Part shown: one piece after another, positions 32,061 to 46,178 of the stretch
Position numbering within the stretch: position 1 is the first letter of the stretch
Layout of the letters: each line of letters starts with the position of its first letter
Assembly: GCA_016081115.2 (NCBI GenBank)
Contig: CM071935.1
Coordinates: 28,444,075-28,508,074 of the forward strand
Origin: Rehmannia glutinosa
Taxonomy: Eukaryota; Streptophyta; Magnoliopsida; Lamiales; Orobanchaceae
Direction of reading: 5' to 3'
DNA: 64,000 nucleotides
The notes under the pieces: generated by a model
Told to the model about the DNA's origin: nothing
Databases searched by the model: none
The model's input: only the letters and a program-made list of their open reading frames with translations
Made by a program: the position numbers and the translations under genes

Positions 32061-33302
32061 TAATGACAAAATGAACAAGAGTAGACAACAAGGGTAGACT
32101 ATGAGTTCGATTTTATGAAGATATGGAAGGAGATTGCCAAGAAGGAGGTAGGTGACAAGTGAATCCCTCACTACCAAGATAGTTATCAAGGAGGAATATC
32201 ATAAAGCGATAGACATGGTGGCGAAGTGCATCGACATCAAGTTTGGTTTCTATAACCAATTGTCACTGCATTGCCGATTGTGATCGCAACTATCGTGAGG
32301 AGCCGTATACATGAATCGAGCGCGTTCGTATTTGACAAATCGTGTCAAAACGTCAAGAATGTGGAGTTGGTTGATGGAAATTTCAAGAACACCATTGGTT
32401 ATGGATAGTCATTTGGTACTTATTGGAGAATAAGGGAGTGCCCATGCGCAAGGGTAAGGTATTCCATGTGAACAAACAATCGTTTCAAGGAGAACTTGTC
32501 ATTTTGCCAGGAAGAAGGCCCATGCAAAGAAGAAGGGCGCTTCTAAAAGGAAAACAATCGAAAGTATCCAAAAAGAGACAACAACCCGGCTCTAGCCCCA
32601 AAGTCCCGATTCATGTTCTTTGAAGTGGTGACAAAGAAAACAAGGATGATGCGCCTCGAAAGGCGGTTGTCAAGATGCGAGAAGACTCAAGCGCAAGGGT
32701 GGCTTGAGAGACGAAGAAGATGAATCAATTGTCAAAATTTGTTGAAAAGCCTACAACAAAGACCTCCGAGACAGAATCAATCATTTGGGTTATGGATGAG
32801 ACTACGATAAAGAAGAAGAAGAAATTCCCTTGGAGAGGCGATTCAAGAGAAAACATGACTTGCGATCTGTTGTGGGCATGTGGTGGTCCCCATTGAGCAA
32901 AGCTTCATGGACATAACTTCTCTCGTGCCCGAGCGGTGAGCAAGAGGAAATTATGGTTGAGGACACGATTGCATCGATACGAGAAGGCGGTACGTTAAGA
33001 CCACTACATAAGTAGTTGAGGTTGTCATGCCTCAAGAAGAAGATGAGCATGTTACGAGATGACCTGCTTTGTTTTGGATGAACCAAGATCCCCTATCTAT
33101 CTTGGTATCGGCCAGCCGCATATGTGGAGGAAGTGGAAGGCCGAGTGAAAGCCGCATTAAATTTCAAAGGCCGGAGATGATATATGAGGATGAATGGCTT
33201 CTAGACTTCTTAAAGAATGCCTCACTTGTCCCGCCCTTGGACGAGTTGTATGCCACCTCCATTCTCTTTGAGAAGAGGCAAAAGGAAAAAACAAAGACTT
33301 AG
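32061..33302. other. Unrecognised Lys-rich broken coding remnants
   Basis: Short + strand frames (32423-32623 and 33069-33302) are Lys/Arg-rich or read like coding sequence (DEWLLDFLKNASLVPPLDEL near 33180-33245) but match nothing I can name. They are probably transposon-derived, given the neighbours. The GAAGAA-rich stretch at 32800-32830 is low complexity. Confidence 0.35.
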
Positions 33303-35450
33303 GTAAGGGAAAGACTCTTTTGTTTTGCATGTTTTTGTGTGTATTTTGTGTGATAATTTATACATATTTTTAGTGTTTTATTTGAATTTGCATGTTTTAG
33401 TGTTACTTTGTGTTATTTTATTGATTTTTTAGGTTTTGGTGGAAAAAATAAGTTTTGGAGCAAAAACGCTAAAAACTCATTTTTACAATCATGGTGATCA
33501 TCGTATTTTAGATGTAATGTTCTTATCCGAATTCCAATTGACATGATTCATACACCATTAGAAAGATAACTCAAAGTTATACAATGTTTATCTCTGCTAC
33601 TAAATGCGAATGAAGACGTTTGATGGGTTAAAATCATGTACAAGGCAAAATAATATGTCAAAATCTTGGAAATGGCATGTCTTGGTAGTTTGGCCATAAC
33701 GCTCTATAGAAAATTGATATTGAGGTGATTCAAGTGGATATGAAAAGCTAAGAGATAGATCTACAATTCATAAGAAGACATCAAGACGTAAATCCGCGTT
33801 TGGAGGTCGTGCGCATGGAAGTGGTGTGCGATGTCGGCTGCTGACAACACTTGAGCAAAGAAGAAAGTCAGTGCTTGTGGTCGCACGCGTGCCGTGACTT
33901 GATGAACACGAAATTTTCGATTTTTCGCGTTTTTGGCTCTTCCACCTTTTTAGGACTCTAGGCTTATAAATAGGACTTGGGAGCCCCTATTTTCGAGACA
34001 CCATCATTCATAGCACTTTTAGACTTTAGTTATTGGTATTTTTCTCTTCCATTCAACATTGGGATTGCTTGGATTCTTCCTTGAAGTTATTTTTGCTTCT
34101 TAATCAAAGAGTAAGATTTCTTCATCTCTTTTGTCCGATTTCAATTGTTGGGTGATTATTATTATTGCATGATCATGTTTATGATTGTTTTCTTTTGTTC
34201 AATTGAGATTATGATCCCATCCTCAAGCATGAACTAATTTCCTTGTTCTAGGATTATGATGATTTGATTCAAACAAACAAGCATGAGTATTGATTAATTG
34301 ATCGCTTTCCTGAGTAAAGTGTTTTATTTGTTGATTAATTGTTTGGCCAACTCTTGATTGTTTAAGGGTATAATTGAGATCGATCGAAGATATTATCCTG
34401 GATTAAATTTATTCAGGGGTTAGATATGAATCAAAAATGTATTATCTAACCCTAGGTTTAATGAAAATAGCAAATTATGTTGGGATAGCCCTAACTGTGA
34501 ATACGAGAGTTATCGGATCTAGACCTAGTCTTTTCATGATTGTTATATTTGTTAACCGCATGATCAATTAATTGATATTCGCTTGCAAGTTTGATGAGAT
34601 GAATCTATAATCCTAGACTTTCTTCCATATCTTTTTCTCCAAGTTTATTTGTGCTTAGTTTTAATTCGTCTTTTTAATTATTTTCTTTTAGTTTATTTGA
34701 AACCAACAAATCTGGTTAGAGTGTTTAGGATTTATTTTCGATTTATTGTGATACATAATAATTATTTGTGGCTAAGTTTTCCTTGAGAGACGACTTGTGG
34801 TTAACTTGCTACCCTATGATTGATCTCGTTCTCTTGCGAGGATTGCTAGATTTATTTTAGGTGTTTAGCGGTCGAACAAAATTTTGCCTTTATTCTTTGG
34901 GATATCCAGAGACCGCTCACGATCCTTAATATGCTATCTCGACACCACTTCGATTTTGAAGCTATGAGCAATGACATCGCTCAGATTCGTCAGAGATCGA
35001 CTTGCGACAAAACAAGTGAATATTGTACGCATCAATATCAAGAAATCAAGAGATTTATTGAACATCGATTTCTTGGTAGTTGTGAGTTTGTCTACGATAT
35101 TGTGCCCTAGATTCACCCCATTGGAAACCTATTCCACGGGCATGGATGCTTTATTCTCAAGTGACATTGAAGATGATGGCTATAATGGACCACCAATTTT
35201 GATGAAGAAATAGACAACACTATCATGGAGGTTGGCTACGACGAGCCTCCAAAATTTGTGAGAGATTGGTGGTTATAATGGACCACCTATCTTTGATACG
35301 GAAGGTGATGATACAATTTCAATGGTTGACTACGAAAAATCGCCGAACGAGGATGCTCGTGGTTATGACGGACCACCAATTTTTGCCAATGAAATTGACA
35401 ATTGCCATACGCATGAGGTCATGCAACATGATCTTAAGCTTCAATGAAAA
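33303..35450 (+). mobile_element. Gypsy-like LTR/leader and gag remnant
   Basis: A TATA box (CTTATAAATAGG, 33963-33974) precedes a leader ending in 'gagagacgacttgtgg...gtttagcggtcgaac' (34785-34880), typical of large plant LTR elements. Broken gag-like frames follow from about 34930. Between 35178 and 35385 four degenerate copies of a GY[ND]xPP[IK][FL] motif appear in shifting frames. LTR ends were not found, so the bounds are approximate. Confidence 0.5.
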
Positions 35451-35459
35451 ACAAGAAAA

Positions 35460-36330
35460 ATATAGGTTAAAATCTTCATTTCTTCCTCCGGTTCTTCTCT
35501 TCAAAAATATAATATCGGAAATTGAGAATTTGGAGATGAACTCTTGACTTGATCTTCTCCAAACTTGAACTGAGCTTCAATAATGTTAACTCGAGGGCTT
35601 GGAAACTTATTCCCGAATCAAACGTCGTGATTTGAGTGGACTCCATGGTGAACGCCTTGAATCTCGCCTTGAACACCGTGGATCTCCTTGAATATATTCT
35701 TCTTGCCTTGAGAGAATTTCATCCACCGCCTTCTTGTTTGGATTTCTTCTCTTTGAATTATGATTTAATTCCTTGAGAATGACCCCTATTTATACTTGCG
35801 GGAGAGAGGTCTTTGGATAACTCACATGGTGAGGACTCTAATTTGATTGGTCTTCAAGATTTAATATTATTTCTTTAATCACAAATTGTGATAATTATCA
35901 AAAGAAATAATGATAAATCAAGATAAATCTTGATTTATAAGAATTTGATATTTGGCATTCTTTAATTGGCCAATACATATATATATATATATATTAAAAT
36001 ATCAATTAATTAACTATTGAAACTAGGAATTAAATTTAATTAAATTCCCAAATATAAATAGAAATTACGAAATTGATATTTAATAAAGAATTTCACACGT
36101 GGCACCATTTCATTGGTATAAATTTAATTTGTCTACAAATCCTCGAGACTTGTTTACGGGACAATGTGTCTTGGAGGTGAACAAGTCGAAAATTACTCGA
36201 ATTGGACATACTTCAATTGTAGGCTTCGAACCTTGAACCAAGAATTTAACATTCGATATATTGGTTTCGTAATTACCACTTGGACGGGCCGGACGATCTG
36301 AAATCACATGAATCTTGGGTTGTAATCTAC
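35460..36330 (-). repeat. LTR-like fragment on the - strand
   Basis: A - strand TATA box TATAAATAGG lies at 35785-35794, followed on that strand by a C-rich, Leu/Ser-type leader. A (TA)n run lies at 35977-35994. No TG...CA ends or partner LTR were found. Confidence 0.35.
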
Positions 36331-37510
36331 AAGTTTTGAAAACTTTGGCCCATTTCGAATTTCATATCAGTAAAAGCTCCAAAGAAAAGAAACGAGTATG
36401 CCACCAATTCGTTAATCCATCAACCAAATTTTGTTTTTTTCTTTGCCAATTGCAGTTGGGCCCACATTAGAACTCATCCCAACTAATGTTGCTGGTTATA
36501 CAGAGCAAAATATCAAAGTCCTTCATTTACTTGATTTCAAGCTTAATCATTGCTTCTCTAAATCAAGATGGCCCACATAAGTTCAAAAGAGAATAGCAAT
36601 TTCCTCCCAAGTATCTGGCTTCGAAACAAAATCATCCAAGAGTCCTCTGCTCACTCATTCAGGTTGACCTCTTCTTGTTTGAATATAACTCAAAATTCCT
36701 TTTCTAATTGAACTTCACAGCAAACGGAAAATAGACTTTCACTGACTATCCTTTTCTCTGCGTAGCGCACGTTTCCACTAGATTCAAGCTGGAAACTCAC
36801 ACCCAGTTGGATTCTATTTCTCTATCAACCAATTGGATAATGAGAAATCTCCTAAATCTACCCAACTATGGCTTCTTCAGCACCTATAAAAAGGATACCG
36901 GGTACATTATTTTTCATTATCAGGTGAATAACAGTTTGTTTTGTTTCACAACTACATTTTTCGGTTTTTCTTATGATCGGTGGTTGATTATTCGTGATCA
37001 AGAATTGAGCTCGTATTTCCTTTGCCTAATTGTTGTTGCTGCTATTTTCTGATTAATTCCAGTGAGTTTTGTGCATTCGTGTCCGCCGCAATTAGTCTTT
37101 CATGATTCTGCACTCCATGTGTTTGATGAATTGTCGGAAAGGGAAAAAAATTGCCATTCACATATTCAGTCTAGTTCACACAATTATATTCGGTAAAGGC
37201 CCTATCCTTATTTACTTGTTTCTTATTTGTGTTGAAATTCAATTGTAATGCAAGGCAAAAGTTGAATTGAATATCCCATTCAAGATAAACGAACAGAGCA
37301 TGTGTTATCTTGATATATTGATAATGAAAACTTATAATTATTGCCTCAGTCAAATATCTGATCAAAATGATCAATTAATCACTTTTATCACTTTTCAATG
37401 GGTTTGCACCATGCATGTTGGCGGCTTCTGGTGACGAACTTGATTCTCTTTTTTTCTTTTTCTTTTTTTTTTTTTTGAATTGCTTCTGACCATTCTCTTT
37501 TTTTGACAGA
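36331..37510. other. Intergenic sequence, no supported gene
   Basis: An open + strand frame at 36807-37052 has no recognisable domain and no splice partners. A long pyrimidine tract at 37440-37510 (its complement is A/G-rich) directly precedes the copia remnant. Confidence 0.4.
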
Positions 37511-37859
37511 TTTTACGATGGTATACTTCAAAGATATTTCTTCTTCGCCCGACGTGCAACACTTGATTATCGAGTAATGGCCAAATTTGACGACTCGACT
37601 TCACCTAAGGGAGTTATCTCGTGAGATTCAACCAATCAAAGAATCTAAATCCAAGATATGGGCTTTGCAAGCAACTCATCATCGATAACCGGACGAGCCA
37701 ACTTTATTGCTAATTTGGGGCGTCGAATCATCAAAAGCAAGACCATGTAGGGAGATGCCAAGGTGTGCATATTGCAAACGACTTGCCACCATCACAGACT
37801 CGCCACGCGGGAAAAGCCGTAAAGGATATGGATGAACCGGGAGATAATACTTGCTTTAA

Positions 37860-38303
37860 ATGCGGAAAACCGGGCACTTCATTGCCGATTGCCCAAAACT
37901 CGATGAGGATGAACAAAAGAAAAAGAAGCCTTTTTCGAAAAAGAAGGCTCTAAATGCGGAGGTCAAAACTTGGGATGAACTACTTGAAACAACCGACGAG
38001 GAAGGAGAAACCGAGCATGGTCTTATGGCCATAGACGATAAAAACAATGAGGTACGCTCTAACTCTTCTACCTCCTCCTTAGTTGATGAATTGCAATGTG
38101 ATTTTGATGAATTGCAAATTGAGTTTCAAAATTTGATTGTTAAATACAAGACTTTGAAAAAGAGCATAAAGAGCTTAAAATTGAAAAAGAAAAACTATTT
38201 ACTTCTTATGAATCTCTCGATAAAGCTCATGCTATTACTCTTACTAGAGTTCATACTCTTGAAACCGAAAAAGAATCACTCACCAAAGATCTTGAATGTT
38301 TAA
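37860..38303 (+). pseudogene. copia gag C-terminus fragment
   Basis: The frame opens inside the zinc knuckle (GHFIADCPK), then a Lys-rich and an acidic, coiled-coil-like segment (DELQCDFDELQIEFQNL). The first half of the knuckle, CFKCGKPG, is in another frame: one base is missing within it, so the CCHC motif is split. Confidence 0.75.
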
Positions 38304-38842
38304 AAAAAGGATGTGCATCATTTTAACATAAGCCTGAGACAAAGTTACAAAAATTTTAGATGCACAAAGAGGTGAGCTTTCAAAATTAGGACTTGGCTAT
38401 AAACATTTTCAACCTCTTTCAAAGAAAAATGACCAAAGTCCGACTTTTGTACGTGCTAATAGTACCCGTGATATTATTTGTTTTTATTGTGGTAAAGTTG
38501 GTCACTATGTTAGCCATTGTAAATTGAAGAACAATTTTACCTATGTTTGGAGACCCAAAGGTCTCAAGACTAACCCCATGGACCCCAAAACTATAGGGTA
38601 CCTAAAAATAATTCTTTTATAGGTCATAGAGGCTATAACAAACATGGAGGATTCAAAATGGCTCGTGGACAGTGTTCACGCTATATGATAGGAAAGAGAG
38701 AACTTTTTACCAACATCAAGCTCAAGAAGAGGGTATGGTCATGTTCGGCAATGGCAAATGAAAAATCATTGGCAATGGAAACATTGGAAACTCTTCTTTC
38801 TCTCTTAGTAATGTTCTTTTAGTAGAAGGGCTTAAGTTTAAT

Positions 38843-39268
38843 TTGATAAGTGTTTGCCAACTTTGTGATTCAAATTATAATATTATTTTTAATAAAGAAA
38901 AATGCCTTATTCGTAAAAATGATCAAATTATTTGTGAAGCAAATAGAAAAGGCAATCTTTACAAAATTTGTACAAGTGATTTGGTTAGTCAAAATGTTTC
39001 TTGTCTTGTCGCCAATAATGATTTAACGAGTTTGTGGCATAGGCGACTTGGACATGTTGGATACAAGAATTTGAAAAATATCTACAAAAACCAACATGTA
39101 AAAGGACTACCCAAATTAAATTTTGAAAATCTTGGCTTATGTGACACTTGTCAAAAGAACAAATTAGTTAAAAGTAGTTTTAAGCCCAAAAATGAAATTT
39201 CCACAACCAAACCTCTACAACTTCTTCATTTAGATTTGTATGTGGGGATATTGGTACGGCTAGTCTAA
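38843..39268 (+). pseudogene. copia integrase N-terminal fragment
   Basis: About 140 codons remain, with H-H (LWHRRLGH) and C-C (CDTC) zinc ligands and the FKPKNEISTTKPLQLLHLD lead to the catalytic core. It is cut by a frameshift near 39240, before the DDE residues. Confidence 0.8.
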
Positions 39269-42200
39269 GTGGAAGACATTATACTTTCGTTATTGTCGAT
39301 GATTTTTCTAGATATACTTGGGCTCTTTTTCTTACCAACAAAAGCGATGCCATTAATGAGTTTGTTAAGTTGTGTAGACTTATTGAAAATGAAAAGGAAG
39401 ATACTATTAAGTCTATTCAAGTGATCGATCGGTGGAGAATTTGATGGTGAATTTAGAGTCTTTTGTGAAACCAAGGGATATGCACATAATTTTTCGGCTC
39501 CAAGGACACCTCACCAAAATGGAGTAGCCGAAAGGAAAAATCGAACACTACAAGAAATGAGTCGGTCCATGCTCAATGAATTTTCTCTTCCAAAATATTT
39601 TTGGGCCAAAGCCGTAAGTAAAAGCTTGCTATGTCACTATTCGAGTTTATATTAGTCTAAAATGAATAAAACTCCTATGAGCTTTGGAAAGGAAGAACTC
39701 CAAATATTAGTTACTTCAAAATATTTGGATGTAAGTGTTTTATTTGAATACTAAGGATCAATTGGACAAACTTGATCCTAAGGCCGATGAAGGAATATTT
39801 ATGGGGTATTCTACAAAAAAGCAAAGCATATCGGGTTTACAATATGACTAGTGGGGTTGTTGAAGAATCCATCCATGTCAAATTCAATTAAGCAGGTGTT
39901 GAAAGGATACCCGATGATGAAAGTGATGAAGAGGATATTATTGAACCCGTTGTTCAAAATGATGCTCAAAATGATCAACCTTCTACCTTAAATGATCAAC
40001 CATCCACTTCTAATGTTCCTCGAAGATAGAGGTGACATTTGAGATCTTCGTAGCATTGGAATTTAAGGAGATCATCCAAAAGTACTTATTATTGGTGATC
40101 CCTTGATAAAGTTATGACCAAGAGGATTTGCCGAGAAAGCTCTTATATCTCAAAAAGAGCCTAAAAATGCAAGGAGGCTATTGAGGATGATAATTGGTTT
40201 TGGAAATGCAAGAAGAGTTGAATCAATTTGAAAGAATGATGTATGGGAATGGTACCTTGTCCTCCATCTCAAACTATTATTGGTACTAAATGGGTATTAG
40301 AAACAAAGTTGATGATCAAGGCAACATTGTTGAAACAAGGCAAGGTTAGTAGCTCGAGGGTATTGTCAAGAAGAAGGTATTGATTATGATGAAACTTTTG
40401 CACGTAGCACGTTTAGAAGCTATTCGTATTTTACTTGCCTATTCTTATTTCAAAAATTTAAAGCTTTACCAAATGGATGTTAAATCCGCTTTCTTAAATG
40501 GTTTCATTCAAGAAGAAGTTTATGTAAAACAACCTCACGGTGTTTGAAAATTTTTTTAGGCTAATGATGTTTATAAACTTAAAAGGCCTTGTATGGTTTA
40601 AAACAAGCACCCCGTGCATGGTATGATAGACTTAGCTCTTTTCTTTTGCAAAATGGTTTTACAAGAGGTAAAGATGATACTACTCTCTTTGTTTTTGAAA
40701 AAGGGCAAGATTGTTTACTTGTGCAAATTTATGTTGATGATATCATCTTTGGTGCTACTACTTGAATCTTTGTGCAAAAATTTTCTAAGTTGATGCAAGG
40801 TGAATTTGAAATGAGCATGATGGGGAGCTCAACTTCTTCCTTGGACTTGATTAAGCAATGCCAAGAAGGTATTTACATTTCACAATCTAAATATACAAAA
40901 GAACTTTTGAAAAAGTTCGGCATTGAAGAAAGGGAGAACCGTCTCTACCCCTATGGCGACAAATGTCAAAATTGACAAAGATGAGAAAGGCAAGTCCGTG
41001 GATGAATCAAAGTATCGAGGTATGATTGGTAGTTTACTCTATTTAACCGCAAAGTAGACCAGGCATTCTTCATGCCGTATGCCTATGTGCTCGTTTTCAA
41101 AGCAATAAAAGGATTTTTCGATATTTGAAAGGTATTTATTCAATATGGTTTATTTTATCCAAAGAATGAAATTTTTCTCTTAAAGGTTATAGTGATTCGG
41201 ATTATGCGGGGAAATATTGATGATCGGAAAAGTATTTAGGATCATTTCAATTTTAAGCGATTGCCTAAGATCTTGGTTTTCAAAGAAACAAAATTGTGTT
41301 TCACTTTCAACGGCCCGAATCCGAATATATTTCATGACGCGTTTTGTTGTACTCAACTTCTTTAGATGAAACAAACCTTAGCGAATTACAAATGTTCTTT
41401 TGAAAATGTTCTATCTTTTGTGATAACATATCCGCTATTAATATTGCTCAAAACCCGGTTCATCATAATCGTACTAAACATATTGAGATTCGACATCATT
41501 TTCTAAGGGATTGTGTTTCCAAACGTAAAATTGAGATATCTTTCGTACTATCTCAAGATCAATTGGCGGATATTTTTACAAAACCGCTATCTTAGAGACT
41601 TTTGCATCTATACGAGCTCGGTTAGGCATAATGATATTGAATGAGGTTTACATTTGCATTTTGCATGTTTTTAAAACTTAGGGGTGAAAAATCGGATTTT
41701 TGGTTGAAAATTCGGATTTTTGAAAATAATTTGAGACAGTGGGATGGTAAGGGTGAAGGGCGGTGGGACCTCACCTCGGCCGTCGCCCTCACCGTCGGCC
41801 GTGCCCAACGCCAATTTTTGATTTAAAACGTCTCTGTCTTTAAACTTAGCCATTTGGCTCAAAATGTTCATTTTTCGTCCCCTTTGCGGTAGCACACAAA
41901 TCTCACTCAAAATTTGCTTTCTTGCATATATTTCATATCTTGGACTTCATATAGCTCGATTATCATCATCATTGATCATCTTTACCGATTAAATGGTAAG
42001 AATTTTACTTCCTTTGCTCAATTGGGTTGAACCCTGAGATGGTGAACTTGTTGTTATATTTTTAATGGAAGTTTCATATGATTGTGATGAGCTTATTATT
42101 TATGATGTATTGAATTGTGTTTGTATTGATTTGGTGATAAATGTTTGGCTTGACTCATTTACAAGGATTTTTACAACTTTTATTTTTCACGCCACAAGGT

Positions 42201-42797
42201 GTTCGATAAATTGTCACAAAGAATTTTTCAACTTGTACATGACTCCATGCTTTCAAATGTCTTATATACTTATTGAGATCATGTCTTGAAAAAAAACGAG
42301 CTTATGGATATCATATGATACATTTCTCCCATTTCTATTCGGTTTCTAAGCTTATCTTTGCAATAGGTGAAGAAACATCTCTTTGGCGCACTTTGATATA
42401 CTTGTATGATGTTTTTATCATGCTAACATTCTTTTTGATGATTCCAAAAGGGAGAAACAGAAATTGGCTCGTTAGCTCAAAGAAGCTAATAAAAGCTCCC
42501 TATAAAAGCTATAAGCTATGGCTTTCTAATGCCATAAGTTGTAAAGAATACTTAGTCCAATGGTTGTATTATGGACTTGTTTGCATGGATAATGAGTATT
42601 TGTGATTGTGGGGGAGCTTCTAAGCTCATAATGTTGTGCTTCTAACTTACAATATTTCTTATTGATGTGCTTGTTGATGGGGGGAGCTTTTGTAAAATAT
42701 TTTTAAATGGATAGTTTACTCATAGACCGGAAAATTATTTTGTTTTCAAAATCGTCTATTGAAAATTGTTTTGGTTTGTAATCATCAAAGGGGAGTT

Positions 42798-43749
42798 TGT
42801 TAGATAAATGTTTTTATCATGATTTTGATGATTTTGTTCAAATGAGTTTTATACCAAAACAATGTCCCTAAATGTTGTCCAAATACTTCCGATCGATTTA
42901 AAATATTTTACTATTTTTGGATATTTCTTGAAGTTTATTTTCGATAAAAAATTGGACTGTAATTTTCAATGTGTTTCAAATCTTCTATCTGTGCACCAGG
43001 TTTAACCCCATGTTTATCAAAGAACCTCCAGATTGCGTTTGTGACAACTTTTCCTATTTTGTGGGATTGATTTCTAACGCTATATTGATCATTTTAAATG
43101 GTTTCTTTTGCGACAAAATCACTCCCAAAGGAGAAACCAATGCGGAAATGAAAGCCAAGTCTTCCTATAAATAGAGGCTTCATTGAACAACAAGATACAA
43201 TACTATACAAGCAAAGAGCATTGAGCAAACACTTTCATATATCTTGTTAGTGCTTTAAGCACTTTCACAGTACAAATTTGAGGTCTAAGGCTTTCAATTC
43301 TTGATTACACTTGTGCTCATATTGTATCAATCATTATTGAGTTGTAATCTTGATTTTGGTCATTCAACACTGAGCGTCCTTGTGAGTATTCTTGTGGGTA
43401 TGAATACACTCGTGATCTAGGTGATAGGTGTTTGAAGGTTGTGGTAATCTTCAAAGGTGTTAAAGAGGGTTGTGGTGTGCCGAGGTGGGAAAGAGGTTGT
43501 GGTAATCCTCGAGGTGTTTGTATTATTTTTGGTAAATTAATAAAATCTTTTTTTTTTTTGAAATCCATCCAGGATATCTTTCGGGGGTAGTAGACAGGCC
43601 CTGGTGGGTTGAACTACTATAAATCGCGTGTGCTATTTACTTTCCGCATTTAGCATTTCATATTGCTTGAGTTTTTCGAAAAAGGGGCAAAATCAAAACA
43701 GGATAATCTATTTACCCCATCTAGATTATTGTAGCCACTTGGTCTAACA
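42798..43749 (+). repeat. 3' LTR (952 bp) of the SIRE-like copia element
   Basis: It begins TGTTAGATAAATG just after the purine tract AAAGGGGAG and ends GGTCTAACA, giving short inverted ends TGTTAGA/TCTAACA. A TATA box CTATAAATAG lies at 43165-43174. It resembles the LTR start at 5896. Confidence 0.8.
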
Positions 43750-46178
43750 TATTTGAGATATAAAGATTCCCAAATTTCATTTTGCTTTATAAGAATAGTA
43801 CCACATCGAACAAATCATTAGCCAGAGTCTTGTAACGGTGTACTGCAAACCTTATTGGCATATGTCCACATATCGACTCTTCGGATCGTCAGTGCGGGCT
43901 TTTTTATGAGTTGGGCGAGATCTTTACTCCGCGCATATCGAGAATAGAAGAAATCCGTTCATGCAGCCGATAATTACGCCCGAACATTTCTATTTTAGAG
44001 ATATCGGGAAAAGCAGCATATGAGAAGGTTGAAGGATGTGAAGGCATTGGTGCTTGGAATATTAACTAGCGTGAGCGGGCGTGGCCAGTTGTTTAGCAAC
44101 ATTGGTGACATTAGTAGGGCGATTCTTTGCACATGAACGTTAGGTTGTTGAGGTTGGCGCGATGTGGCAGGGCGTATTTTGAACTCCATTAAATTCCTTA
44201 AGATTGTTGATTAAAAGGTGGCGAAGCTCAAAACGGCGAACAAATTGGATCAAAACACTGCGTGCTCTGTTTTACGAAATGGAAAACCGATTTTGTTAAC
44301 TCGAAAGAAAACTGAGGCGTGCTCAAATGCGTTGTCATAAGGAATTTATCTCATTAATTCCCAGGATTCAACAGGGTAATTAATGGCGAAATTAATCAAG
44401 TAACCCGAAGAAATCGAGAGAAAATTTGAGAGGTCGAGAAAAGGAAGCATGAAGAAGAATGTTATTGCGTTGGTGTTTATCATTTTTTCGATCAATTTGC
44501 CGCAGGGGAGTTATTATATAGGCCACACCAACGAACTAAACCCAAAAAGTAGGAAGACTTGGTTTTGAAAAGGCAACAGAAACCACGTTTGAACGAGCCC
44601 AAAATTAAGGAACGGAAAATTGTTGCACACGTTCAAAGAACTTAGATAAGGATGGGTTTTTGTTTCAAGAAACCAGGAACAAACAATTTAATTGGTCAAA
44701 ATTAATTAAGCCATAAAATGGGAGTAAAAGGTAGGAGTGATATTTTAAAAAATAAGAGAATCAGTCCATCTCGTTTAGGATTAAAAATCCAAGCCACAAA
44801 ATTAATTAAATCTAATTTTAAAGTCCTGGTCGGCCAGGTATCGCCCCAGCAGCAGGGGTACAAATCTGCGATTTTACACTTGAAAAAGCAAATTTGGTAA
44901 GAATTTCTTTGTGTCGCGAGGCTCCTTATTTTCTTTGGCCCATTATTACTAAACCCATAAGGGACATCCATTAATAAAGAGGATAAAAATCTTTTAGTTT
45001 CCTATGTGGGATGTACAATCTTTTAAAAACACTCACCAAATACAACACCAATTGAGGGTGAAGACTAGTACTTTGGCTTGTAGATTAGTGATTTTTCCAA
45101 AATTGATTGACTTTTATTTGGCTGATTTTTTGGACAGCAGTCTTGCAATGTCTATTTAAAATGCCATGAAATTTGTGACTATAATTGTTTTCACAATTAT
45201 CTTTCTTTAGTTAAGGATAATTTGGGGTTAGCGAGGACTTCATTTCACTTTAGCCATTTAGAATTTCTGTTACAACTTTGAGTACCTGGGCGTGAAGTTA
45301 TTTATTCCAAATATTTGGCCCATACTTTCCTCATATGCATTAAGTTTTAAGGAGTGTAAAATTTCTGGTCAATATATTCGTTTGTTCCCCTGGGTCATTT
45401 TGGTAACTTCAATATAACCCAACCTTACCATTAATTCCAAACAAAAATTGTCTTCCTACTTAAAAGAATCAAATATTTTAATCCTATATCCAAACATATT
45501 AGTATCTTATATTATATTATCAGTGTAATCCCATCTAACCTAAATTATTTTATCAAATTAATCAACAAAAGCAAACGAGCCCTTATAACTTATAAGCTTC
45601 ATCTAGTCTAGTCCCAATTTAAGAGAGTGTTGACAAACACTTATACATTTCAAGAAGTGAATTTTTGTAGTAGAAGCTAAAAGTAGTTAAGAATTAGAAG
45701 TTGTTAGTGTTAGCAAATAGAAGCTAAAAAGCTGAAAAATCAAAGTTGAAGTATTTGGAAAATAAAACAAAAACCAGTATTAAAATTAGCTTTTAGATAG
45801 AAAGACAAAAACACCCTTGTTATCAACTTATCATTAGTATTCCAATATTATATTTTTCAAATTTGAAGATAAAAATGACAAAACAAACTTCTTTGCAAAA
45901 ATAACAAAAGCACTCTTCCAAAATTAGAAGCACTCCACACCCAGCTTTTCGATTTGGGTTAAATGGAGCAAAAGCAATAACAAAAGCTAACATTATCGCT
46001 ACAAAGTGAAACTTTTCAGCTTTTAGAATCACTTTTTTAGAGCAAAACACTCCTTAAGCCGATAAGAAGATTAATAATTTTCAAGTCCCTCAAATCTGGC
46101 ATCAAGGAGGGTCTACTATACTAGGTTCTGCGACGTACCAACCACAGCTTCAAAAGACACATTTAAGAGTAGTTCATA
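43750..46178. other. Repeat-like intergenic sequence
   Basis: On the - strand a TATA-like word CTATATAATAAC (about 44506-44518) and downstream leader-like sequence, then broken frames near 44189-43995 with a Pro/Gln-rich stretch, suggest a gypsy LTR/gag scrap. From about 45625 to 46057 loosely inverted arms (AGAAGTGAATTTTTGTAG on the left; AAAAGCTGAAAAGTTTCAC on the right, - strand) suggest a worn MITE. No gene is supported. Confidence 0.35.

Larger units (their letters stand above)
37511..43749 (+). mobile_element. Decayed SIRE-like Ty1/copia retrotransposon with 3' LTR; 5' end missing
   Basis: In order: gag knuckle CFKCGKPG (37851), second knuckle CFYCGKVGHYVSHC (38469), broken protease site (LVDS, 38655), integrase zinc-binding region (RLGHVG to CDTCQKNK, 39040-39165), integrase core (VIVDDFSRYTWALF, 39290; TPHQNGVAERKNRT, 39510), RT (YQMDVKSAFLNGF, 40468; YVDDIIFGAT, 40732), RNase H end (HHNRTKHIEIRHHFLRD, 41463; QLADIFTKPL, 41561), a 1.2-kb non-coding region, purine tract and 3' LTR. 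Dozens of small indels and stops break every domain. There is no 5' LTR upstream, where sequence before 37511 is unrelated. The long region between pol and LTR is typical of SIRE/Maximus elements, which sometimes carry an env-like frame there; none is seen here. Confidence 0.88.

Noticed and set aside
36807..37052. 81-codon + strand frame before the copia remnant
   Set aside because: No domain and no matching exons on either side.
44451..44571. Small + strand frame beginning with a signal-peptide-like stretch (MKKNVIALVFIIFS)
   Set aside because: Only 39 codons, and the same region reads better as a - strand LTR leader with a TATA-like word; no Cys pattern or homologue recalled.
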